Assembly: GCF_029968015.1 (NCBI RefSeq)
Contig: NZ_JASCIS010000037.1
Location: forward strand, 18,891-82,890
DNA length: 64,000 bases
Direction: 5' to 3'
Origin: Streptomyces luteolus
GTDB lineage: Bacteria; Actinomycetota; Actinomycetes; Streptomycetales; Streptomycetaceae
Shown here: one piece after another, positions 24,037 to 32,552 of the stretch
Numbering within the stretch: the stretch's first letter is position 1
Layout of the letters: each line of letters starts with the position of its first letter
The notes under the pieces: generated by a model
The model's database searches: none
Told to the model about the DNA's origin: nothing
The model's input: the letters and a program-made list of their open reading frames with translations, nothing else
Program-made: the position numbers and the translations under genes

Positions 24037-25338
24037 GTGACCGAGCCCCAGCCCCTCTCCGAACACAGTGCAGATGTGATCGTCGTCGGGGCCGGGCCAG
24101 CCGGCTCCACGACCGCGTACTACCTCGCGAAGGCCGGACTCGACGTCCTGCTCCTGGAGAAGACGGCGTTCCCGCGCGAGAAGGTCTGCGGTGACGGCCT
24201 CACCCCGCGCGCCACCAAGCAGCTCGTGTCGATGGGCATCGACATCTCGGAAGAGGCGGGCTGGCTGCGCAACAAGGGGCTGCGCATCATCGGCGGCGGC
24301 GTCCGGCTGCAGCTGGACTGGCCGGACCTCGCCTCGTACCCGGACTACGGCCTGGTGCGCAAGCGCGACGACTTCGACGAGCAGCTGGCCCGCCAGGCGC
24401 AGAAGGCGGGCGCGCGCCTCTACGAGCGGTGCAACGTCGGCGCCCCGATCGTGGACGACCGCACGGGCCGCATCACGGGTGTGCACGCCAAGCTGGGCGA
24501 CGCCGACTCCAAGGACAAGCGCGAAGTCACCTTCCACGCCCCGCTCGTCGTCGCCGCCGACGGCAACTCGACCCGGCTCTCCCTCGCGATGGGCCTGCAC
24601 CGCCGCGAGGACCGCCCGATGGGCGTCGCGGTCCGTACGTACTTCGAGTCCCCGCGCCACGACGACGACTACCTGGAGTCGTGGCTGGAGCTGTGGGACC
24701 GGCGCGGCCCGCAGGACCGGCTCCTTCCCGGCTACGGCTGGATCTTCGGCATGGGCGACGGCACGTCCAACGTCGGCCTCGGCATCCTCAACTCCTCCAA
24801 GGCGTTCCGGGAGTTGGACTGGCGGGAGATCCTCAAGGCCTGGTGCGCGTCGATGCCGGAGGACTGGGGGTACACCCCGGAGAACATGACGACGCCGATC
24901 CGCGGCGCCGCCCTGCCGATGGCCTTCAACCGCCAACCGCACTACACCAAGGGCCTTTTGCTCGTCGGTGACGCGGGCGGCCTGGTCAATCCGTTCAACG
25001 GCGAGGGCATCGCGTACGCCATGGAGTCGGGGCAGCTCGCGGCCGACGTGATCGTGCAGGCGCACGCCCGCCAGACCCCGGCACAGCGCGAACTTGCCCT
25101 GCACAACTACCCGAAGGTCCTCAAGGAGACCTACGGCGGGTACTACACGCTGGGCCGCGCCTTCGTGAAGCTCATCGGCAACCCGAAGGTCATGAAGATC
25201 GCCACGGAGCGCGGTCTGACGCACCCGGTCCTGATGAGGTTCACGCTGAAGATGCTCGCCAACCTCACCGACCCCACGGGCGGCGACGCGATGGACCGCG
25301 TCATCAACGGCCTCTCCAAGGTGGCGCCGAAGGCCTGA
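24037..25338 (+). CDS. Geranylgeranyl reductase-family flavoprotein, MenJ-like
   Basis: 433-aa FAD-dependent oxidoreductase. The Rossmann motif V-V-G-A-G-P-A-G-S-T-T-A is at residues ~17-28; P-R-E-K-V-C-G-D-G-L (GG-reductase signature) follows, and G-D-A-G-G-L-V-N-P-F-N-G-E-G-I is the second FAD motif. Actinobacterial homologues such as M. tuberculosis MenJ saturate an isoprene unit of menaquinone; Streptomyces makes partially hydrogenated MK-9, so the same role is likely here. GTG 24037 has GGGGAG 8 bases upstream. Its place between menG and nuo fits a quinone function, but another prenyl lipid cannot be excluded. Confidence 0.88.
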   Translation: MTEPQPLSEHSADVIVVGAGPAGSTTAYYLAKAGLDVLLLEKTAFPREKVCGDGLTPRATKQLVSMGIDISEEAGWLRNKGLRIIGGGVRLQLDWPDLASYPDYGLVRKRDDFDEQLARQAQKAGARLYERCNVGAPIVDDRTGRITGVHAKLGDADSKDKREVTFHAPLVVAADGNSTRLSLAMGLHRREDRPMGVAVRTYFESPRHDDDYLESWLELWDRRGPQDRLLPGYGWIFGMGDGTSNVGLGILNSSKAFRELDWREILKAWCASMPEDWGYTPENMTTPIRGAALPMAFNRQPHYTKGLLLVGDAGGLVNPFNGEGIAYAMESGQLAADVIVQAHARQTPAQRELALHNYPKVLKETYGGYYTLGRAFVKLIGNPKVMKIATERGLTHPVLMRFTLKMLANLTDPTGGDAMDRVINGLSKVAPKA

Positions 25339-25364
25339 ACCGCTCGCCCCGCGTACGTACGTCG

Positions 25365-25401
25365 AAAGGGCCGCCGCTCCTCGGTGGAGCGGCGGCCCTT
25401 T
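25365..25401. terminator. bidirectional terminator between flavoprotein and NlpC/P60 genes
   Basis: Perfect 16-bp stem (AAAGGGCCGCCGCTCC with its complement at 25386-25401) and a 5-nt loop; A- and T-rich ends serve both converging genes. Confidence 0.93.
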
Positions 25402-25420
25402 CGTGTGTCTCGGGGGACCG

Positions 25421-26221
25421 TCACATGACGCGGACCGCACCGTCGGCCGGGTAGCCCGACAGGTCCTGGATGACGACGCCCTTGCTGGGGTTCGCGGCGT
25501 CCAGGTACTGGCCGTTACCGATGTACACACCCGTGTGGTACGCGGAGCCCTTGCCGCCCCAGTACAGGATGTCGCCGACCTGGAGGTTGCCCGTGCCGAC
25601 CTCGGTGCCGACCATCGACTGGTCCTGGGAGACGCGCGGCAGGTCGACACCGGCCTGCTTGAACGCGGCCTGCACCAGGCTGGAGCAGTCCCAGGCGTTG
25701 GGGCCGGTGGCACCCATGACGTAGGCGTCGCCGACCTGCGACTGCAGGAAGCCGATGACGGCGCCCATGCTGCCGCTGGCGGGAGCCACGGAGTCGGCGG
25801 TGTCGGAGACGGAGTCGCTGGTGGCGCTGAGCGTGCTGCGCTCGGCGGCGCGGGCGGCGCGCTCCTCGGCGGCGCGCTCCTTCGCCTCCTTCTCGGCCTT
25901 GGCCTTGGCGATCGCCTTCGCCTTGGCCTTCTTGGCCTCCTTGGCTGCCCTCTCGGCTGCGGCGTCCTGCTCGGCCTGGAGCTTGTAGGAGTCCGCGGCC
26001 TGCTGCGTGGCGTCCGCGCTCGCGGCCACCTTGGTCGCCAGCTCAGTGGTGAGCGTGGGCATCTCGATGGTCTCGGTCACGGGCTCGGACGCGTGCGCCG
26101 AACCGGCGGTGCCGGCCACCGCGAGGGTGCTGAGGACGCCACCGGCAACTCCGGCGCGCAGCTTGCTGGCTCGCTGCGGGCGGGGCTTCCGGTGGCTGGG
26201 TATGTGAGCGGTGTGGGACAT
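25421..26221 (-). CDS. Secreted NlpC/P60 peptidoglycan hydrolase
   Basis: 266-aa exported protein: basic N-terminus then signal peptide (about residues 20-45, ending A-H-A-S), an Ala/Lys/Glu-rich coiled-coil (about 68-130), a Ser/Ala linker, and a C-terminal NlpC/P60 domain (about 150-266). Catalytic Cys179 lies in W-D-C-S-S-L and His229 in Y-H-T-G-V-Y-I-G. Such enzymes cut D-Glu-DAP peptide bonds in the cell wall. ATG 26221 was chosen because the signal sequence starts there. Streptomyces NlpC/P60 genes can carry c-di-AMP riboswitches; I looked and could not identify one in this leader. Confidence 0.93.
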   Translation of the reverse strand: MSHTAHIPSHRKPRPQRASKLRAGVAGGVLSTLAVAGTAGSAHASEPVTETIEMPTLTTELATKVAASADATQQAADSYKLQAEQDAAAERAAKEAKKAKAKAIAKAKAEKEAKERAAEERAARAAERSTLSATSDSVSDTADSVAPASGSMGAVIGFLQSQVGDAYVMGATGPNAWDCSSLVQAAFKQAGVDLPRVSQDQSMVGTEVGTGNLQVGDILYWGGKGSAYHTGVYIGNGQYLDAANPSKGVVIQDLSGYPADGAVRVM

Positions 26222-26353
26222 GAGTACAACCGCTATCAGGGCCTTCGGGTTCCCTTCAAGAAACGTGTGGTGCGCCACAGTTACGTGCCCGCGACGTGAA
26301 TCCCGGGCGTGTCGGCCTTTATTGACGCCGTAACGGGCAATGTGGACACCAGG

Positions 26354-26425
26354 GATCACGGCTGTGATCATTGGGTTTCTTGGTTACGTCCGTTTTGCCC
26401 CGCACTTACCACCGGATCCGGTGGT
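26354..26425. promoter_or_regulatory. two perfect dyads upstream of the NlpC/P60 gene
   Basis: GATCAC-GGCT-GTGATC (26354-26369) and the 18-bp uninterrupted palindrome ACCACCGGATCCGGTGGT (26408-26425). They lie 133-205 bp upstream of the NlpC/P60 start and could be operators or mRNA-leader hairpins. Confidence 0.5.
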
Positions 26426-27102
26426 TGGCCAAGCCCGGTGTTCGCGACGATTCGGCAACGTGGCGCAGGTCACGGAAAGGTCTCCGAGGGAACGGGTAGT
26501 CGCGGGCGAACATCGGGGCTTTCCCTAGGGAGTTGACGGGGCGTTCGCTCCGTAATGCCCGGTGTAGTCCGCTATGTCATGTGAACGCGCCGCACCGGTC
26601 GTGACCGCGGGGTGCCCTGAATGTGCGCGTGAGGTGCGCGAAGTGCTGGGGCGGGCTGGGGGGTTGGGCTCGGCTCCCGGTCTCCGCCGACCGCTCGTGA
26701 ACGTGTGCATGCATTCACGTTCGCTCCACACCCCGACCCCTTACGTACCCCTCCGGTCGGACTGCCGCTCGGTGCTCAACTCTTCCGCACGCTCCGCCCG
26801 CTCGGTCGGCCCGCCCGGTCCGCGAGCTCCGCCGTGATCGCCGGGGCCCCTCCTCGCACTGGAAGGCACGTCTCAATATCAGCCGTTTCCGTCCAGCGCC
26901 AATTTGCTTGCAATAGCCACCCCTTGATAGTGCCGCACCCCTCTCGACCAGGCACGACGAGTACAGATGTCACCTCTGGTGATCACTTCGGTGCTTCGCG
27001 TATGAAGATCACCGCTCATCCGACTTCATGATCCTTCATCAGGTGGTAGAGATCACAAAGGCGTTGGCGCACCCCGTGTCGCAGATCACAGACCGGCAGG
27101 CA

Positions 27103-27108
27103 TAGGAT
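27103..27108 (+). promoter_or_regulatory. putative -10 box of the nuo operon
   Basis: TAGGAT matches the actinobacterial -10 consensus; it lies about 125 bp before nuoA and 16 bp before a Rex-like site. The -35 is weak. Confidence 0.5.
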
Positions 27109-27124
27109 GCGGGGCAGTTGGGCT

Positions 27125-27140
27125 TGTGAACTGCCTCACA
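27125..27140. promoter_or_regulatory. Rex-like operator (ROP) upstream of nuoA
   Basis: TGTGAACTGCCTCACA matches the S. coelicolor Rex consensus TGTGAACGCGTTCACA at 12 of 16 positions, with both outer half-sites kept. It lies at about +10 to +25 relative to the predicted start site, where binding would block transcription. Rex senses NADH/NAD+ and is reported to control nuo in S. coelicolor. Confidence 0.6.
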
Positions 27141-27232
27141 TAAGCACGATCTTCGTGATCTCTGTGGGGGTTCGCAGGTCCGGAGGTCCGTCCGCCGAAG
27201 CAGTCAATGTCGACTGAGAGGAGCGAGGAGCG

Positions 27233-27592
27233 GTGAACGCGTATGCGCCCATCCTCGTATTGGGAGCCCTAGGCGCCGGCTTTGCGATCTTCTCCGTGGT
27301 CATGGCCACGCTTATCGGTCCAAAGCGGTACAACCGAGCCAAGCTCGAGGCCTATGAATGCGGAATCGAGCCGACGCCGACGCCTGCCGGCGGAGGGCGT
27401 TTCCCGATCAAGTACTACCTGACGGCGATGCTCTTCATCATCTTCGATATCGAGATCGTCTTCCTCTACCCCTGGGCCGTCACCTTCGACGCCCTGGGGA
27501 TTTTCGGGCTCGTGGAGATGCTGCTCTTCGTGCTCACCGTCTTCGTCGCGTACGCGTACGTATGGCGGCGCGGCGGCCTGGAATGGGACTGA
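27233..27592 (+). CDS. nuoA: NADH-quinone oxidoreductase subunit A
   Basis: 119-aa membrane subunit with three transmembrane helices; the loop E-A-Y-E-C-G-I-E-P after helix 1 and F-D-I-E-I-V-F-L-Y-P-W on helix 2 are the NuoA hallmarks near the quinone site. GTG start with GAGGAGCG upstream. It is the first gene of a 14-gene operon (nuoA-N) in the standard order, with most genes overlapping or a few bases apart. Complex I moves electrons from NADH to menaquinone and pumps protons across the plasma membrane. Confidence 0.97.
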   Translation: MNAYAPILVLGALGAGFAIFSVVMATLIGPKRYNRAKLEAYECGIEPTPTPAGGGRFPIKYYLTAMLFIIFDIEIVFLYPWAVTFDALGIFGLVEMLLFVLTVFVAYAYVWRRGGLEWD

Positions 27593-27603
27593 GGGGCTGA
27601 CCA

Positions 27604-28158
27604 ATGGGACTCGAAGAGAAGCTGCCGAGCGGCTTTCTGCTGACCACCGTCGAACAGGCCGCGGGCTGGGTGCGCAAGTCATCTGTCTTCCCCGCCACCT
27701 TCGGCCTCGCCTGTTGCGCCATCGAGATGATGACCACCGGAGCGGGGCGGTACGACCTCGCCCGCTTCGGCATGGAGGTCTTCCGCGGCTCTCCGCGCCA
27801 GGCCGACCTGATGATCGTGGCCGGTCGCGTCAGCCAGAAGATGGCACCCGTCCTGCGGCAGGTCTATGACCAGATGCCGAATCCCAAGTGGGTCATTTCC
27901 ATGGGGGTTTGTGCGTCGTCGGGCGGAATGTTCAACAACTACGCGATTGTCCAGGGCGTCGACCACGTCGTCCCCGTGGACATCTATCTGCCCGGCTGCC
28001 CGCCCCGGCCCGAGATGCTGATGGACGCGATCCTCAAGCTCCACCAGAAGATCCAGTCCTCCAAGCTCGGCGTGAATGCCGAGGAGGCGGCCCGCGAGGC
28101 GGAGGAAGCGGCGCTCAAGGCGCTCCCCACCATCGAGATGAAGGGGCTGCTGCGGTGA
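27604..28158 (+). CDS. nuoB: NADH-quinone oxidoreductase subunit B
   Basis: 184-aa peripheral-arm subunit that holds the terminal [4Fe-4S] cluster N2, the direct electron donor to quinone. The adjacent cysteines C37-C38 (A-C-C-A-I-E-M-M), the G-V-C-A-S-S-G-G Cys and P-G-C-P-P-R-P-E supply the four ligands. The C-terminal tail is Ala/Glu-rich (N-A-E-E-A-A-R-E-A-E-E-A-A). Starts 11 bp after nuoA; its TGA overlaps the GTG of nuoC. Confidence 0.97.
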   Translation: MGLEEKLPSGFLLTTVEQAAGWVRKSSVFPATFGLACCAIEMMTTGAGRYDLARFGMEVFRGSPRQADLMIVAGRVSQKMAPVLRQVYDQMPNPKWVISMGVCASSGGMFNNYAIVQGVDHVVPVDIYLPGCPPRPEMLMDAILKLHQKIQSSKLGVNAEEAAREAEEAALKALPTIEMKGLLR

Positions 28159-28997
28159 GCGAGAACAACAACGGCACCAACGGCAACAACGGCGCGAGCA
28201 ACGGCAACGGCGCGAGCAACGGCAACAGCGCGAACGACGGCAGCGGCGCGAACGGCAACGGCGCGAACGACGGCAGTGGCGTGAACCCGGAGAAGGACCT
28301 CGGCACGCAGAACCTGCCGGGCCAGCGCGGCGACCACGGTGAGGAGATCCGCGTCCAGCGCGGCATGTTCGGCGCCAACAACGGCGGCGACACCTCCGGT
28401 TACGGCGGTCTGGTCCGCTCCGTACGCCTGCCCGGCGCCTCCTCCCGGCCCTACGGCGGCTGGTTCGACGAGGTCGCGGACGAGCTGGAGGGCGCGCTGG
28501 AGGAGCAGGACCTGCTGCCTGAGAGCGCCATCGAGAAGACCGTCGTCGACCGCGACGAGCTCACCTTCCACATCGCCCGCGAACACCTCCTCCGCGTCGC
28601 CCGCACCCTGCGCGACGACCCGGCGCTCCGCTTCGAGCTGTGCACCGGCGTCTCCGGCGTGCACTACCCGGAGGACAAGGGCCGCGAGCTGCACGCCGTC
28701 TACCACCTGCGCTCGCTCACCCACGGCCGCGTGATCCGGCTTGAGGTCAGCGCACCGGACGACGACCGGCACGTGCCGTCCCTGGTCGCGGTCTACCCGA
28801 CCAACGACTGGCACGAGCGCGAGACCTACGACTTCTTCGGCCTGGTCTTCGACGGTCACCCGGCCCTCACCCGGATCATGATGCCGGACGACTGGCAGGG
28901 CTTCCCGCAGCGCAAGGACTACCCGCTCGGCGGCATCCCCGTCGAGTACAAGGGCGCCCAGATCCCGGCTCCCGAACAGCGGAGGTCGTACAGCTGA
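28155..28997 (+). CDS. nuoC: NADH-quinone oxidoreductase subunit C with low-complexity N-terminus
   Basis: 280-aa 30-kDa-type subunit. The conserved part (about residues 70-280) ends in E-R-E-T-Y-D-F-F-G-L-V-F-D-G-H-P, the complex I 30-kDa signature. Residues ~3-45 are an unusual Asn/Gly/Ser/Ala tract (repeats such as G-A-S-N-G-N) absent from E. coli NuoC; this is probably a disordered extension. The GTG at 28155 overlaps the nuoB stop (GTGA). NuoC joins NuoD at the quinone-side core. It is not fused to NuoD, unlike in E. coli. Confidence 0.95.
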   Translation: MSENNNGTNGNNGASNGNGASNGNSANDGSGANGNGANDGSGVNPEKDLGTQNLPGQRGDHGEEIRVQRGMFGANNGGDTSGYGGLVRSVRLPGASSRPYGGWFDEVADELEGALEEQDLLPESAIEKTVVDRDELTFHIAREHLLRVARTLRDDPALRFELCTGVSGVHYPEDKGRELHAVYHLRSLTHGRVIRLEVSAPDDDRHVPSLVAVYPTNDWHERETYDFFGLVFDGHPALTRIMMPDDWQGFPQRKDYPLGGIPVEYKGAQIPAPEQRRSYS

Positions 28998-30331
28998 TGT
29001 CAGCATCCAACGCAACGTCCCACGCGTCCGGTCGGGAGACGACCGAGGGCACCGTCTACACCGTCACCGGCGGCGACTGGGACGAGGTCGTCGAGCAGGC
29101 GGCGAAGTCCGACGACGAACGCATCATCGTCAACATGGGCCCGCAACACCCGTCCACGCACGGCGTGCTCCGCCTGATCCTGGAGATCGACGGCGAGACG
29201 GTCACCGAGGCCCGCTGCGGCATCGGCTATCTGCACACCGGCATCGAGAAGAACCTCGAATACCGGAACTGGACGCAGGGCACCACCTTCGTCACGCGCA
29301 TGGACTACCTGACGCCGTTCTACAACGAGACGGCGTACTGCCTGGCCGTGGAGAAGCTGCTCGGCATCGAGGACGAGATCCCGGACCGGGCGACGATCAT
29401 CCGCGTGCTCCTGATGGAGCTGAACCGGCTGTCCTCGCACCTCGTCGCCATCGCCACCGGCGGCATGGAGCTCGGCGCGACGACAATCATGATCTACGGC
29501 TTCCGGGACCGCGAACTGGTCCTGGACATCTTCGAGTTGATCACCGGCCTGCGGATGAACCACGCGTACATCCGCCCCGGCGGACTCGCCCAGGACCTGC
29601 CGCCCGGCGCGGTGGACCAGATCCGCGAGTTGGTGAAGAAGATGCGGAAGAACCTTTCCGAGTACGACAAGCTCGCCACCGGGAACCCCATCTTCAAGGG
29701 CCGCATGCAGGACGTCGGCTATCTCGACCTCGCGGGCTGCATGGCCCTCGGCGCCACCGGCCCGATCCTGCGCGCCGCGGGCCTGCCGCACGACCTGCGC
29801 AAGACCGACCCGTACTGCGGTTACGAGACGTACGACTTCGACGTCCCCACCGCCGACACCTGCGACTCCTACGGCCGCTTCCTGATCCGCCTGGAGGAGA
29901 TGCGCCAGTCGCTGCGGATCGTCGAGCAGTGCCTGGACCGCCTGGAGCCGGGACCGGTCATGGTCGGCGACAAGAAGATCGCCTGGCCCGCCCAACTCGC
30001 CCTCGGCCCGGACGGCCTGGGCAACTCGCTCGACCACATCAAGAAGATCATGGGGACCTCGATGGAGGCCCTGATCCACCACTTCAAGCTGGTGACGGAG
30101 GGATTCCGGGTACCGCCGGGACAGGCGTACGCCGCGGTGGAGTCGCCCAAGGGCGAGCTCGGTGTGCACGTCGTCTCGGACGGCGGCACCCGCCCCTACC
30201 GGGTCCACTTCCGCGACCCGTCCTTCACCAACCTGCAGGCCATGGCGGCCATGTGCGAAGGCGGCCAGGTCGCCGACGTGATCGTCGCCGTCGCGTCCAT
30301 CGACCCCGTGATGGGAGGCGTCGACCGGTGA
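28997..30331 (+). CDS. nuoD: NADH-quinone oxidoreductase subunit D
   Basis: 444-aa 49-kDa-type subunit derived from [NiFe] hydrogenase large subunits; with NuoB it forms the quinone-reducing cavity. N-M-G-P-Q-H-P-S-T-H-G-V-L-R and G-Y-L-H-T-G-I-E-K contain the His/Tyr that contact the quinone head. The C-terminus D-P-V-M-G-G-V-D-R is typical. The ATG overlaps the nuoC stop (TGATG). Usual length plus a ~40-residue N-terminal extension. Confidence 0.97.
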   Translation: MSASNATSHASGRETTEGTVYTVTGGDWDEVVEQAAKSDDERIIVNMGPQHPSTHGVLRLILEIDGETVTEARCGIGYLHTGIEKNLEYRNWTQGTTFVTRMDYLTPFYNETAYCLAVEKLLGIEDEIPDRATIIRVLLMELNRLSSHLVAIATGGMELGATTIMIYGFRDRELVLDIFELITGLRMNHAYIRPGGLAQDLPPGAVDQIRELVKKMRKNLSEYDKLATGNPIFKGRMQDVGYLDLAGCMALGATGPILRAAGLPHDLRKTDPYCGYETYDFDVPTADTCDSYGRFLIRLEEMRQSLRIVEQCLDRLEPGPVMVGDKKIAWPAQLALGPDGLGNSLDHIKKIMGTSMEALIHHFKLVTEGFRVPPGQAYAAVESPKGELGVHVVSDGGTRPYRVHFRDPSFTNLQAMAAMCEGGQVADVIVAVASIDPVMGGVDR

Positions 30332-31170
30332 CAGACGTCAGCCTGGGGATGCCCCGACTCCCCGCCCCCGACTACCCGGCCGACGTACGCGCCCGGCTCG
30401 AAGCCGACGCGTGCGAGGTGATCGCCCGCTACCCGGACTCCCGCTCGGCGCTGCTGCCGCTGCTGCACCTCGTGCAGTCCGAGGAGGGCCACGTCACCCG
30501 CACCGGCATGCGGTTCTGCGCGGACGTCCTCGGCCTCACCACCGCCGAGGTCACCGCGGTCGCCACCTTCTACACGATGTACCGGCGCAAGCCGAGCGGC
30601 GACTACCAAGTGGGCGTCTGCACCAACACGTTGTGCGCGGTCATGGGTGGCGACGCCATCTTCGACGAGCTGAAGCAGCACCTCGGCGTCGGCAACGACG
30701 AGACGACCGACGACGGCAAGGTCACCCTCGAACACATCGAGTGCAACGCCGCCTGCGACTTCGCCCCCGTGGTGATGGTCAACTGGGAGTTCTTCGACAA
30801 CCAGACGCCCGAGTCCGCCAAGCGGCTCGTGGACGACCTGCGCGCGGGCCGCGCCGTCGAGCCCACCCGCGGCGCTCCGATCTGCACCTTCAAGGAGACC
30901 GCCCGCATCCTCGCCGGGTTCCCGGACGAGCGCGAGGGCGCCGTCGAAGCAGGCGGAGCCGCGGGCCCCGCCTCGCTCATCGGTCTCCGCCTGGCCAAGG
31001 GCGAGGCCCTTCCCGCGCGCGTGGTCCACCCCCGCGGCGAGGCCCCGACGGGCGAGGCCCCGCAGGACGAGTCACCCGCCGAACACCTCAGCTCGCACGA
31101 CGCACCGCAGCAGACGTCGGCCTCGGACCCGGACCACCCGGCCGGTCCCACCGCCGAGGAGGGGGAGTGA
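30328..31170 (+). CDS. nuoE: NADH-quinone oxidoreductase subunit E with extended C-tail
   Basis: 280-aa 24-kDa-type subunit. The thioredoxin-like [2Fe-2S] cluster N1a ligands are C98, C103, C139 and C143 (C-T-N-T-L-C and C-N-A-A-C). The functional domain ends near residue 190; the remaining ~90 residues are Pro/Ala/Glu/Ser-rich (G-E-A-P repeats) and probably disordered, since E. coli NuoE is only 166 aa. The GTG overlaps the nuoD stop. NuoE works with NuoF in the NADH-oxidising module. Confidence 0.95.
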   Translation: MTDVSLGMPRLPAPDYPADVRARLEADACEVIARYPDSRSALLPLLHLVQSEEGHVTRTGMRFCADVLGLTTAEVTAVATFYTMYRRKPSGDYQVGVCTNTLCAVMGGDAIFDELKQHLGVGNDETTDDGKVTLEHIECNAACDFAPVVMVNWEFFDNQTPESAKRLVDDLRAGRAVEPTRGAPICTFKETARILAGFPDEREGAVEAGGAAGPASLIGLRLAKGEALPARVVHPRGEAPTGEAPQDESPAEHLSSHDAPQQTSASDPDHPAGPTAEEGE

Positions 31171-32552
31171 TGACCGTGTCCACCGCCTACGGGGGCTCCC
31201 GGCCGGAGACCGGAGGAGACCACAGCCCCGAGAAGCTGCTCGCCCCCGTCCTCTCCGCGTTCTGGGACGACGACCGGCCCTGGTCCCTGGACACCTACCG
31301 CAGACACGAGGGGTACGAAGGCCTGCGCAAGGCCCTCGCCATGTCCCCGGACGACCTCATCGCGTACGTGAAGGAGTCCGGCCTGCGCGGCCGCGGCGGC
31401 GCAGGCTTCCCCACCGGGATGAAGTGGCAGTTCATCCCGCAGGGCGACGGAAAACCGCACTATCTAGTTGTCAACGCCGACGAATCGGAGCCGGGGACCT
31501 GCAAGGACATCCCGCTCCTCTACGCCAATCCGCACAGCCTCATCGAGGGCATGGTGATCGCCTGTTACGCGATCCGGTCGAACCACGCGTTCATCTACCT
31601 GCGGGGTGAAGTCGTCCCCGTGCTGCGCCGCTTGCACGAGGCCGTACGAGAGGCGTACGAGGCCGGTTATCTGGGGAACGACATCCTGGGCTCAGGACTC
31701 GATCTTGAACTCACTGTGCACGCCGGTGCCGGTGCGTACATCTGTGGCGAGGAAACCGCGCTGCTCGACTCTCTCGAAGGGCGGCGTGGCCAGCCCCGGC
31801 TGCGACCCCCCTTCCCCGCTGTCGCCGGTCTGTACGCCTGCCCCACTGTCGTGAACAACGTCGAGTCCATCGCGTCGGTTCCCGCGATCCTGAACAAGGG
31901 CAAGGACTGGTTCAGGTCGATGGGCAGCGAGAAGTCCCCGGGCTTCACGCTCTACTCGCTCAGCGGCCACGTCGCCTCACCCGGCCAGTACGAGGCCCCG
32001 CTCGGCATCACGCTGCGCCAGCTCCTCGACATGAGCGGCGGCATGCGGTCCGGTCACCGCCTCAAGTTCTGGACGCCGGGCGGCAGTTCGACCCCGCTGC
32101 TCACCGACGAGCACCTGGACGTACCGCTCGACTACGAGGGCGTCGGCGCCGCCGGATCGATGCTCGGCACCAAGGCCCTGCAGTGCTTCGACGAGACCAC
32201 CTGCGTCGTACGGGCGGTCACGCGCTGGACCGAGTTCTACGCCCACGAGTCCTGCGGCAAGTGCACGCCCTGCCGCGAAGGGACGTACTGGCTGGTGCAG
32301 TTGCTCCGGGACATCGAGGACGGCAAGGGCACGATGTCCGACCTCGACAAGCTGAACGACATCGCCGACAACATCAACGGCAAGTCCTTCTGCGCCCTCG
32401 GCGACGGCGCCGCCTCGCCGATCTTCTCCTCCCTGAAGTACTTCCGCGAGGAGTACGAGGAGCACATCACCGGCAGGGGCTGCCCCTTCGATCCCGCCAA
32501 GTCGACTCTCTGGGCGGACCGGCCCACCGGACATTCCGAGGTGAACGCATGA
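31170..32552 (+). CDS. nuoF: NADH-quinone oxidoreductase subunit F
   Basis: 460-aa NADH-binding 51-kDa subunit. G-R-G-G-A-G-F-P-T-G (about 73-82) binds NADH; the FMN region with G-A-G-A-Y-I-C-G-E-E-T-A-L follows. S-C-G-K-C-T-P-C-R-E-G near residue 360, with a later Cys in F-C-A-L-G, ligates the [4Fe-4S] cluster N3. ATG overlaps the nuoE stop (TGATGA). The entry site for electrons. Confidence 0.97.
   Translation: MTVSTAYGGSRPETGGDHSPEKLLAPVLSAFWDDDRPWSLDTYRRHEGYEGLRKALAMSPDDLIAYVKESGLRGRGGAGFPTGMKWQFIPQGDGKPHYLVVNADESEPGTCKDIPLLYANPHSLIEGMVIACYAIRSNHAFIYLRGEVVPVLRRLHEAVREAYEAGYLGNDILGSGLDLELTVHAGAGAYICGEETALLDSLEGRRGQPRLRPPFPAVAGLYACPTVVNNVESIASVPAILNKGKDWFRSMGSEKSPGFTLYSLSGHVASPGQYEAPLGITLRQLLDMSGGMRSGHRLKFWTPGGSSTPLLTDEHLDVPLDYEGVGAAGSMLGTKALQCFDETTCVVRAVTRWTEFYAHESCGKCTPCREGTYWLVQLLRDIEDGKGTMSDLDKLNDIADNINGKSFCALGDGAASPIFSSLKYFREEYEEHITGRGCPFDPAKSTLWADRPTGHSEVNA

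Larger units (their letters stand above)
26222..27232. other. ~1-kb divergent regulatory region between NlpC/P60 and nuoA
   Basis: No credible gene. It contains two clear dyads (26354-26369 and 26408-26425), several GATCAC boxes (26981, 27009, 27051, 27084, plus the 26354 dyad), and the nuo promoter with a Rex-like site (27103-27140). Base composition is slightly less GC-rich than in the genes. Both leaders are probably long. Confidence 0.7.

Noticed and set aside
26222..26540. c-di-AMP (ydaO-type) riboswitch in the NlpC/P60 leader
   Set aside because: Such riboswitches precede some Streptomyces wall hydrolase genes, but I could not find the conserved elements in order on the minus strand. 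An Rfam covariance search would be decisive.
26525..26731. 68-codon minus-strand ORF in the nuo/NlpC intergenic region
   Set aside because: Low-complexity Pro/Arg/Ser product, no ribosome site, no family resemblance.
28160..28280. Frameshift or mis-start in nuoC because of the Asn/Gly tract
   Set aside because: The frame is continuous from GTG 28155, which overlaps the nuoB stop as expected for translational coupling, so the tract is probably real protein.
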